Assembly (NCBI GenBank): GCA_964532065.1
Contig: CAZHHG010000130.1
Coordinates: 1 to 5,510 of the forward strand
Origin: DSXH01 sp964532065
GTDB lineage: Bacteria; Bacteroidota; Ignavibacteria; Ignavibacteriales; Melioribacteraceae
DNA length: 5,510 nucleotides
Reading direction: 5' to 3'
The notes under the pieces were generated by a model. The model ran no database searches and was not told the DNA's origin. It saw nothing but the letters and a program-made list of their open reading frames with translations. The number at the start of each line of letters is the position of its first letter. Position 1 is the first letter of the stretch. Shown here piece by piece: positions 1 to 5,510 of the stretch. A program made the translations under genes and the position numbers.

Positions 1-1151
1 AAAAAAGAAATTTCGGGATTGCATTCGAAGGTTTTGTTAGAACCGACTTTATTTACGACAGCCGCGAAGTATTAAATCTGAGGGAGGGTCACTTCCTTCT
101 CTATCCGCTTGAAGAGAAGAAGGATTCTGAGGGACGTGTTATTAACGACAGGCCTTCATTCAATATGCTTTCCATTCAGACACGGATTGCGGGTAAAATT
201 ACCGCGCCCGATTTTCTTGATGCTAAAACAAGCGGTATGATAGAAGCGGAGTTTTTCGGCCATTCTGATGCTGATATAAACGGCTTCAGACTTAGGCACG
301 CTTTTGTAAAAATGGAATGGCAGAAGTCCTCTCTTCTGATTGGTCAATTCTGGCATCCGATGTTTATTACCGAAGTATTCCCGGATGTAGTTTCCTTCAA
401 TACCGGCGCGCCTTTTCAACCGTTTTCTAGAAATCCCCAGGTTCGCTTTACACATAGTTTCGGCAGTCTGAATTTAATTATGGCTGCTTACTCTCAGCGT
501 GATTTTTCTAATATCGGCCCTTCAGGTACCTCCTCAGTCTACCTGAGAAATGCGGCATTGCCCGGCTTTCATTTTCAGACAATGCTAAAACTGAATAATA
601 TCCTGCTTGGATTCGGTGGCGACGTTAAAACAATTAAACCAAAAACAGTTACTGAAAAGAACATTTTTACGGATGAAACAATTACTAGTTTCGCGGGAAT
701 CGCTTACGCCAGATACACTTCCACAAATTTTTCCGCAAAACTCGAAGGAGTAATTGGGCAGAACGCAACAGATCTTTTAATGCTTGGCGGATTCGGCGTG
801 TATGATAAATCTGCTGCTACCGGAATTGAAAAATATTCTCCGATAAACGCATTTTCAATATGGTCTGATTTCTCATTCGGTAAGGAAATACAGTTCGGAT
901 TATTTGCCGGATACTCCGGGAACCTTGGCGCTGATAAAAAGCTTATTTCAAACTTTGCGCGCGGATTCAATATCGATTATCTGTACCGCGTTTCACCAAG
1001 AATAATATATAACAACGGGAAAATAAGGATTGCAGCCGAGATGGAATATACTTCAGCCGCTTACGGCACACCCGATTCGAATGGAAAATTTGTTGATAGT
1101 GATGAGGTCGGCAATTTACGTCTGCTCGGCGCAGTCTATCTGTTTTTTTAA
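1..1151 (+). CDS. Porin-like outer-membrane beta-barrel protein (DcaP-like), 5' partial
   Basis: The frame is open from base 3 with no stop until TAA at 1149-1151, giving 382 residues; the start and any signal peptide lie upstream of the window. The ATG at 165 is internal, because the residues before it read as good barrel sequence (GFVRTDFIYDSR at about residues 10-21). Seen: alternating aromatic/polar strands, no long hydrophobic helix, EAEFFGH at 81-87, FRLRHAF at 95-101, GQFWHPMF at 114-121, SRNPQVR at 142-148, and a C-terminal Phe (YLFF), the usual outer-membrane insertion signal. This order (RTD/YD start, acidic-FFG, RLRHA, GQxW, RxPQ-R) resembles DcaP-type porins, which pass small carboxylates in Acinetobacter, and matches porin-like proteins I recall from Bacteroidota. 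The substrate here is unknown. The 27-nt gap to the chemoreceptor suggests co-transcription. The outer-membrane barrel call is firm; the DcaP link is moderate. Confidence 0.82.
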   Translation, partial: KRNFGIAFEGFVRTDFIYDSREVLNLREGHFLLYPLEEKKDSEGRVINDRPSFNMLSIQTRIAGKITAPDFLDAKTSGMIEAEFFGHSDADINGFRLRHAFVKMEWQKSSLLIGQFWHPMFITEVFPDVVSFNTGAPFQPFSRNPQVRFTHSFGSLNLIMAAYSQRDFSNIGPSGTSSVYLRNAALPGFHFQTMLKLNNILLGFGGDVKTIKPKTVTEKNIFTDETITSFAGIAYARYTSTNFSAKLEGVIGQNATDLLMLGGFGVYDKSAATGIEKYSPINAFSIWSDFSFGKEIQFGLFAGYSGNLGADKKLISNFARGFNIDYLYRVSPRIIYNNGKIRIAAEMEYTSAAYGTPDSNGKFVDSDEVGNLRLLGAVYLFF

Positions 1152-1166
1152 GATTAATTAATAGAT

Positions 1167-1171
1167 GAGGT
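1167..1171 (+). promoter_or_regulatory. Ribosome binding site of the chemoreceptor gene
   Basis: GAGGT lies 7 nt before the ATG at 1179, inside the 27-nt gap between the porin stop and the chemoreceptor start. It is a good Shine-Dalgarno match at normal spacing and supports that start. The gap leaves little room for a separate promoter. Confidence 0.7.
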
Positions 1172-1178
1172 AAATAAA

Positions 1179-3134
1179 ATGAAAATTCTGAAATTCAACG
1201 ACTGGAAAGTCTTTCATAAAATTGTAGCCCTTTCATTAGCAATTCTTGTTACAATATTTGCCGTCTTCTTCATATTCCTTGTACCTGTAATCGGTGACGC
1301 GCTTTATCACGATAAACAGGAGAATGTTAAGCACACTGTTGAAGTTGCTTACAATATCCTCGATAACCATTACAAAATGGTTAAGAATGGAGATCTGACA
1401 GAAGATGAAGCTAAACAAAAAGCAGTAGAGATGATAAAATCTCTTCGCTACAATGAAAATGAGTATTTCTGGATAAATGATTATTCCCCCAGAATGATCA
1501 TGCATCCGCTCAACTCCTCTCTGAACGGGAAGGATTTGAATGATTATAAAGATCCGGATGGGGTCCTTGTTTTTGTTAAAATGGCTGAGGTAGCTAAAAG
1601 AGAAGGTGCCGGTTATGTTGAATACAGATGGAATAAACCCGGAATGAGTACTCCTTCGCCTAAGATCTCTTATGTGAAAGGTCTTAAAGAATGGGAATGG
1701 GTTATCGGAAGCGGAATTTATATAGATGATATTGAAGAAGAGATTTATGCTATTGAAGCAGAATTCACGATAATACTCATAATTACCGCTGTTGGTGCTA
1801 TGGTTATCGGCTTTTTTGTAGCGAGGAAAATTTCTGTTCCTGTAAAAAAACTTAGCGATGCTGCCGGTAAAGTTGCAGCCGGTGATGTTAACGTAACTGT
1901 AGATCTTAATACAAAAGACGAACTCGGTAAACTTGGAAATGATTTTAACGCTATGGTAGGGAATATTAAAAAGTCGATGCAGGAAATTGAAGTGAAAAGC
2001 AGAGAGGCGGAAAAAGCAGCAAGCGAAGCGGAAAAAGCCAAACAGGAAATTGAAAAACATCAGAAATATTTAACAAGAAATACTTCTGTTCTTCTCGATA
2101 ATATGGAGAGATTCGCTCATGGAGATCTTACTGTTAATCTTAAACCGGAGAAAGATAATGATGATATAGGTAAACTATTCCTGGGATTTAATGAGGCTGT
2201 TGTTAATATAAAAAATATGCTGGCAAGCGTTACAGAAGCAGTCCACGCTACTGCAAGCGCGAGCAGCGAAATCTCTTCAAGCAGCGAAGAGATGGCAGCC
2301 GGTGCTCAGGAGCAGAGCGCCCAGGCAAGCGAAGTTGCATCTGCGGTTACTCAAATGACATCAACTATCCTTCAGACTACAAAAAACGCTACAACAGCAA
2401 GTGAAAACGCCAAGAACGCAAAATCACAAGCCAGAGTAGGTGTAGAAAAGATTGGTGAAGCGAAGAGAGGAATGAACGAGATTATAACATCGGCCCAGAC
2501 TACCGGCAGGATAATCAGTTCATTGGCAAATAAAACAGACCAGATCGGAGAGATAGCACAGGTAATAGACGATATAGCGGATCAAACCAACCTGCTTGCA
2601 CTTAATGCGGCAATTGAAGCAGCAAGAGCCGGCGAACAGGGAAGAGGATTTGCAGTTGTCGCAGATGAAGTAAGAAAACTTGCCGAGCGGACAACAAAAG
2701 CAACCAAAGAAATAGCTGAAACTATAAAAGCGATCCAGAAAGAAGCTAAGGAAGCCGACGACTCCATGAACGTAGCCGGTAAAGTAGTAACACAGGGTAT
2801 CGAATTGAATGTCCGGGTTGAGGAAGTGCTGGTAAAGATAAACGAAAGCGCGGAGAGGGTGGCTATGGAAATAGACCAGGTGGCGGCGGCCAGCGAAGAA
2901 CAGTCTTCGGCTGCAGAACAGATAAGCAAAAATATTGAGTCGATCAGCGCTGTTACGCATCAGTCGGCATCCGGTACACAGCAGATAGCCAGAGCTGCCG
3001 AGGATTTGAACAGGCTGACTGAAAGGTTGCAGAACCTGGTAAGCCAGTTTAAGATTGATAACGACCAAAGGAATATAACAAGCGATAAATCCCGTTTAGG
3101 TGTAAGACAGAACGGAAAGATTGTACATGTTTAA
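1179..3134 (+). CDS. Methyl-accepting chemotaxis protein with single-Cache sensor
   Basis: This is an inner-membrane chemoreceptor that senses a periplasmic ligand and controls CheA through CheW. Layout of the 651 residues: a cytoplasmic start; TM1 about 14-36; periplasmic domain 37-195 with sCache_2 hallmarks (YFWIND at 96-101, MHP at 108-110, SYVKG at 164-168, WVIGSGIYIDDI at 174-185); TM2 about 196-215; HAMP 216-266 with P221 and DELG; a charged coiled-coil linker 268-297; a second HAMP-like segment about 301-348 (FAHGDL, DDIGKL, FN); signalling hairpin about 350-622. The tip is the highly conserved NLLALNAAIEAARAGEQGRG at 471-490. Probable methylation pairs are E370/E371 and E573/E574 in Ala/Ser-rich contexts. 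Arms of about 19-20 heptads would suit the 40H class, estimated by eye. The tail ends GKIVHV and lacks the NWETF-type CheR/CheB tether. Known sCache_2 receptors often bind short carboxylates; the ligand here is unknown. ATG start supported by GAGGT 7 nt upstream. Confidence 0.96.
   Translation: MKILKFNDWKVFHKIVALSLAILVTIFAVFFIFLVPVIGDALYHDKQENVKHTVEVAYNILDNHYKMVKNGDLTEDEAKQKAVEMIKSLRYNENEYFWINDYSPRMIMHPLNSSLNGKDLNDYKDPDGVLVFVKMAEVAKREGAGYVEYRWNKPGMSTPSPKISYVKGLKEWEWVIGSGIYIDDIEEEIYAIEAEFTIILIITAVGAMVIGFFVARKISVPVKKLSDAAGKVAAGDVNVTVDLNTKDELGKLGNDFNAMVGNIKKSMQEIEVKSREAEKAASEAEKAKQEIEKHQKYLTRNTSVLLDNMERFAHGDLTVNLKPEKDNDDIGKLFLGFNEAVVNIKNMLASVTEAVHATASASSEISSSSEEMAAGAQEQSAQASEVASAVTQMTSTILQTTKNATTASENAKNAKSQARVGVEKIGEAKRGMNEIITSAQTTGRIISSLANKTDQIGEIAQVIDDIADQTNLLALNAAIEAARAGEQGRGFAVVADEVRKLAERTTKATKEIAETIKAIQKEAKEADDSMNVAGKVVTQGIELNVRVEEVLVKINESAERVAMEIDQVAAASEEQSSAAEQISKNIESISAVTHQSASGTQQIARAAEDLNRLTERLQNLVSQFKIDNDQRNITSDKSRLGVRQNGKIVHV
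2007..2038 (+). repeat. Short in-gene direct repeat encoding a heptad
   Basis: GCGGAAAAAGC occurs at 2007-2017 and again at 2028-2038, exactly 21 bp apart. It encodes the linker heptads EAEKAAS and EAEKAKQ between the two HAMP-like parts of the chemoreceptor. The repeat is in frame and fits a coiled-coil extension, so it is most simply explained as protein structure, possibly from a small tandem duplication. Confidence 0.6.
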
Positions 3135-3191
3135 AAATTATCTTTGTGGATTGTTAATAAAGTATTAAATAGTCATTTATGTAAAGAAAAT

Positions 3192-3231
3192 AGAACCGGT
3201 TTGCAGTTGCCCTCACTGCGGGCCGGTTTTT
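3192..3231 (+). terminator. Rho-independent terminator after the chemoreceptor gene
   Basis: Bases 3194-3207 pair with 3215-3228 to give a 14-bp stem: AACCGG with CCGGTT, then three consecutive U-G pairs (3200-3202 with 3220-3222), then GCAGT with ACTGC. The loop is the 7 nt TGCCCTC, followed by a T run at 3227-3231. It begins 57 nt past the chemoreceptor stop. On the opposite strand the three wobble pairs become C-A mismatches, so the hairpin is built to act on + strand transcripts. It should separate the porin-chemoreceptor unit from the kinase-regulator unit. Confidence 0.88.
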
Positions 3232-3400
3232 CAGAATGATCTTAAATCTGTCCCCTCTATTTTGACCATAAATTTCAATCTTCTAAAAAAGACTATTTTA
3301 CTCAAAAGGTTCCTTCGGATTAAAATCTTTCTTATTTTTGCCGTTAAGAATTTACGGTTTTTTGAGAGTTCAAATATCTCCAACAAACTTTGCAGGTCAC
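3232..3400 (+). other. Non-coding gap between two transcription units
   Basis: This AT-rich stretch follows the terminator and precedes the preferred kinase start. It must hold the promoter of the kinase-regulator pair if the terminator is efficient. Short open frames cross it on both strands, but none has a recognisable protein or a good ribosome binding site. I see no sigma-54 promoter (TGGC-N8-TTGC type with GG and GC ten bases apart), no second hairpin terminator and no RNA gene. Confidence 0.55.
3333..3340 (+). promoter_or_regulatory. Candidate Bacteroidota-type -7 promoter box
   Basis: TATTTTTG matches the TAnnTTTG -7 element of Bacteroidota housekeeping promoters. It lies between the upstream terminator and the kinase, where a promoter is needed. 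No clear TTTG -33 element is seen 19-21 bases upstream, and the region is AT-rich enough for a chance match. If real, transcription would begin near 3347, leaving a leader of roughly 55 nt before the GTG at 3401 and ruling out the TTG at 3338 as a start. Confidence 0.25.
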
Positions 3401-4090
3401 GTGGAAGATTTAATCCAGAATAACAAATTGACAATAATAGGAAAGCTGACCGCTGGTTTACTTCATGAAGTCCGCAATCCTCTTTCAGCTATTAAGCTGA
3501 ATCTTGATTTCATGAAAATGAATGAAAAAGAACTTTCTAATGAAATGGTTGAATCGATCGATGCCTCTATTGAGGCTTTCGATAGAATCACGCATATTAT
3601 AGCCGACGTACTCGACTTCACCCGGAAATCCAATTCCTCTCTAAAAGGGACTTCGCTCAATCAGGTAACTGAACGGGCTATTGAAATCAGCAGCTCATCT
3701 GCCTCAAAAAGAGGGATTATTACTGAGAAGCATCTGGACCCGGTCCTCCCGCATATTAATGTAAATGAGAATAAACTTCTCCAGGTGCTGCTTAATCTTA
3801 TAAACAATGCAATCGAAGCTTCACCAAATAAGAGTAAAGTTGTTATAAGAACAGGTATAGTTGAAAACTCGGGTACGAAAAAAGTTCTCTGGGAGGTTGA
3901 AGATTTCGGCTGCGGAATAAAACCGGATGATATTCAGAAAATTCTTCACGGTTTTTATACAAGTAAAAACGAAGGCTCCGGCGTCGGACTGATGGTTTGC
4001 AAAACACTCCTCGATGAAATGAAAGCGGAATTCTTCTTTGATTCTAAATACGGTCAGGGATCAAAATTCTATATAACATTTAAAGTATAA
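3401..4090 (+). CDS. Sensor-less cytoplasmic histidine kinase (NtrB/ZraS-like core)
   Basis: This is a probable autophosphorylating kinase that phosphorylates the regulator encoded 12 nt downstream. From GTG 3401 the protein is 229 residues. HisKA covers about 8-75 with the H-box HEVRNPLSAIKLN and phospho-acceptor H22. HATPase_c covers about 120-229 with N-box LLNLINNAIEA (130-140), G1 box DFGCGI (168-173), F-box-like GFYTSK (184-189) and G2 box GSGVGL (192-197). All key catalytic residues are present. There is no transmembrane segment, PAS, GAF or Cache domain, so the input must come from another protein or an upstream part has been lost. Start choice: the frame is open back to 3287 with no ATG. 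GTG 3401 gives a start (MEDLIQNNKL) flush with HisKA, with a weak AGGT just upstream; TTG 3338 would add 21 unremarkable residues, has no ribosome site, and overlaps the candidate -7 box. Function is firm, the start is not. Confidence 0.9.
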   Translation: MEDLIQNNKLTIIGKLTAGLLHEVRNPLSAIKLNLDFMKMNEKELSNEMVESIDASIEAFDRITHIIADVLDFTRKSNSSLKGTSLNQVTERAIEISSSSASKRGIITEKHLDPVLPHINVNENKLLQVLLNLINNAIEASPNKSKVVIRTGIVENSGTKKVLWEVEDFGCGIKPDDIQKILHGFYTSKNEGSGVGLMVCKTLLDEMKAEFFFDSKYGQGSKFYITFKV

Positions 4091-4092
4091 AA

Positions 4093-4097
4093 AAGAG
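4093..4097 (+). promoter_or_regulatory. Ribosome binding site of the response regulator
   Basis: AAGAG sits 5 nt before the ATG at 4103, in the 12-nt gap after the kinase stop. It is a modest Shine-Dalgarno match. The tight spacing suggests translation coupled to the kinase within one transcript. Confidence 0.45.
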
Positions 4098-4102
4098 TTA
4101 AG

Positions 4103-5510
4103 ATGGAACCTAAAATCTTAATTATAGATGACGACGACCTGGTAGCTTCTTCGCTTAAGAAAGTCCTAACCAAACAGAATTACAATGTTACTACATGCCT
4201 GGATGCAGATGAAGCGAAGAATATCACGGCGGAATTCCAGCCGGATGTTATTCTCCTCGATATTTACTTAACTACTCACAACGGAATAGATATTCTAAAG
4301 ATTCTTAAGAAGAATTTCAGGGAAATTCCTGTTGTTATGATAACCGGCTATGCGGATGTTAAAATGGCCGTTACTTCTATTAAATCGGGAGCTTTCGATT
4401 TTCTGCTTAAACCTATTGATCTTGAGCAGCTTTCGATTGTTTTGAACAAAGCTCTTGAGAATGTCCGTCTTAAGTCGGAGGTTAACCGGCTCAATACTCT
4501 TCTGGAATCGGATGAAATGAACCGGGACTTTTTCGGAAAGGGTTCTAAGATCCAGAAGCTTTTACAGTCAGTGGAAAAACTCGCAAAGAGCAGCGATACT
4601 ACTATTCTGCTCGAAGGCGAAAGCGGTACTGGAAAAGAAGTATTCGCAAAATATATTCACCAGAAAAGTCCCCGGAGTTCAGCCCCATTTATTACAATTA
4701 ATTGCGCAACCATTCCAAGGGATCTTGCGGAAAGTGAATTATTCGGACACGAAAAGGGTGCTTTTACCGGAGCTTCACAAAAAACCAAACTCGGAAAATT
4801 TGAACTTGCTAACGGAGGCACTCTTCTTCTGGATGAAATTGGTGAGCTTAGTCTCGATATGCAGGTCAAATTATTAAGGGTTCTTCAGGAACGGAAGTTC
4901 TACAGACTCGGAGGCGAAAAGGAAATCTCTGTTAACGTTAGAGTACTTGCTGCTACAAACAGGAACCTGGAAGATGAAATAGAGAAAGGGAATTTCAGAG
5001 AGGACCTCTATTACAGGCTGAATGTTGCTAAAGTTTTAATACCGCCGCTGAGAGAACGGAAAGAGGATATTCCTTACATAGCCTATCTTCTTCTTAAAGA
5101 GTTTTCTCAGAAGTTCGGAAAGGAAATTCATTCAATCGATTCTTCTGCGATCGATCTGCTCAAAAAATATCACTGGAAAGGGAACGTCCGCGAACTCAGA
5201 AACATTCTTGAACGGGTTGTTCTTCTATGCGAGGAAAACGAATTAAAAGAACATCATTTCGGATCGATTCTGGATCCTAAAAATTCCGATAAATCCGCAG
5301 ATGATAAATTCCTACTTCAAATTCCTTCACAGGGCGTTAAAATTGATACCGTACTGAAAAGCCTTATTCTTAAAACACTACAGATCACCAACGGGAATCA
5401 GGTGAAGGCCGCCAAAGTGCTGGGATTGTCGCGGTCCAAACTCCGTTACAGGATGGAACAGCTAGGTATTGAAGTAACTCTGGCCAGCATCGGAGATTCA
5501 GGAACCCCTG
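4103..5510 (+). CDS. NtrC-family sigma-54-dependent response regulator, 3' partial
   Basis: This is a DNA-binding enhancer protein that, once phosphorylated, uses ATP to open sigma-54 RNA polymerase promoters. The frame is open from ATG 4103 to the window edge (469 residues, no stop). Receiver 1-120: acidic pocket D9/D10, phospho-acceptor D53, T81, K103. AAA+ domain about 143-372: Walker A GESGTGKE (172-179), sigma-54 contact loop GAFTGA (219-224), Walker B GGTLLLDEIGE (238-248), arginine-finger region FREDLYYRLN (298-307), sensor II GNVREL (360-365). Fis-type helix-turn-helix about 412-456, with NGNQVKAAKVLGLSRSKLRY (430-449). Every catalytic motif is intact, so it should be an active sigma-54 activator. 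The receiver reads DIYLTTHNG after D53, without the usual Pro of the LPxMNG loop. At least 13 residues follow the HTH, so the C-terminal tail is unresolved. Partner kinase is immediately upstream; targets are not visible here. Confidence 0.96.
   Translation, partial: MEPKILIIDDDDLVASSLKKVLTKQNYNVTTCLDADEAKNITAEFQPDVILLDIYLTTHNGIDILKILKKNFREIPVVMITGYADVKMAVTSIKSGAFDFLLKPIDLEQLSIVLNKALENVRLKSEVNRLNTLLESDEMNRDFFGKGSKIQKLLQSVEKLAKSSDTTILLEGESGTGKEVFAKYIHQKSPRSSAPFITINCATIPRDLAESELFGHEKGAFTGASQKTKLGKFELANGGTLLLDEIGELSLDMQVKLLRVLQERKFYRLGGEKEISVNVRVLAATNRNLEDEIEKGNFREDLYYRLNVAKVLIPPLRERKEDIPYIAYLLLKEFSQKFGKEIHSIDSSAIDLLKKYHWKGNVRELRNILERVVLLCEENELKEHHFGSILDPKNSDKSADDKFLLQIPSQGVKIDTVLKSLILKTLQITNGNQVKAAKVLGLSRSKLRYRMEQLGIEVTLASIGDSGTP

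Noticed and set aside
165..167. ATG as the start of the porin gene
   Set aside because: The frame is open from base 3 and the 54 codons before it encode typical barrel sequence, so this is an internal Met of a gene entering from the left.
1152..1178. Separate promoter for the chemoreceptor
   Set aside because: The 27-nt gap contains the ribosome site and an AT-rich run only. A promoter inside the porin coding end cannot be excluded, but no clear box was seen.
1236..2060. Long minus-strand open frame opposite the chemoreceptor
   Set aside because: It lies wholly within a clear gene, is rich in Phe, Tyr, Ile and Asn in an unstructured way, and matches no family; it is a shadow of biased codon use. 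The same holds for 2520-3068 and 2582-2929.
3135..3400. Sigma-54 promoter that would let the regulator control its own operon
   Set aside because: No TGGC/TTGC pair with GG and GC ten bases apart was found on the + strand; GG at 3198 is followed by GC at the wrong spacing and falls inside the terminator stem.
3169..3423. Plus-strand frame open across the terminator and gap, in a different frame from the kinase
   Set aside because: It has no ATG or GTG start, only a TTG at 3262 without a ribosome site, runs through the terminator hairpin, and its translation is an unrecognisable basic/hydrophobic string. It does not look like a frameshifted sensor domain.
3231..3434. 67-residue minus-strand frame in the intergenic gap
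   Set aside because: It overlaps the preferred kinase start, ends at the T run of the terminator, lacks a convincing ribosome site and has no recognisable motif.
1..5510. tRNA, rRNA, CRISPR array, insertion sequence or riboswitch
   Set aside because: No cloverleaf, regularly spaced repeats, transposase frame, terminal inverted repeats or recognisable aptamer was seen; almost all of the window is accounted for by four protein genes.

Overview
The window looks like chromosomal DNA from a Bacteroidota-related bacterium, most plausibly of the Ignavibacteria/Melioribacter type. This is inferred from four things: moderately low GC (about 40% by eye), a Bacteroidota-style outer-membrane barrel protein ending in Phe, a full transmembrane chemoreceptor (rare in classical Bacteroidia but found in motile Ignavibacteria), and an NtrC-type regulator. 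No similarity search was possible, so the placement is tentative. All supported genes are on the + strand, and the window is densely coding.

Left part (1-3134): the 3' portion of a porin-like outer-membrane barrel gene, whose start lies upstream of the window. After a 27-nt gap comes a complete 651-residue methyl-accepting chemotaxis protein with a periplasmic single-Cache (sCache_2-like) sensor, HAMP, a heptad-repeat linker, a second HAMP-like segment and a full signalling hairpin. The short gap suggests one transcript. A strong intrinsic terminator at 3192-3231 closes this unit.

Middle (3232-3400): about 170 nt with no convincing gene. It should contain the promoter of the next unit, and one weak candidate -7 box (TAnnTTTG type) is visible at 3333-3340.

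Right part (3401-5510): a two-component pair. The first gene is a compact histidine kinase with catalytic HisKA and HATPase domains but no sensor or membrane segment. Twelve nt later comes an NtrC-family sigma-54-dependent response regulator (receiver, AAA+, Fis-type HTH) that runs off the right edge.

Working model (inference): the porin admits a small solute to the periplasm, the Cache receptor senses the same or a related solute and steers motility, and the separate kinase/regulator pair drives sigma-54 transcription of targets outside the window. Nothing in the window links the two units beyond proximity. I see no mobile element, CRISPR array, RNA gene or clearly undescribed system; the window reads as an ordinary, well-organised sensory and transport locus with a few details worth checking.
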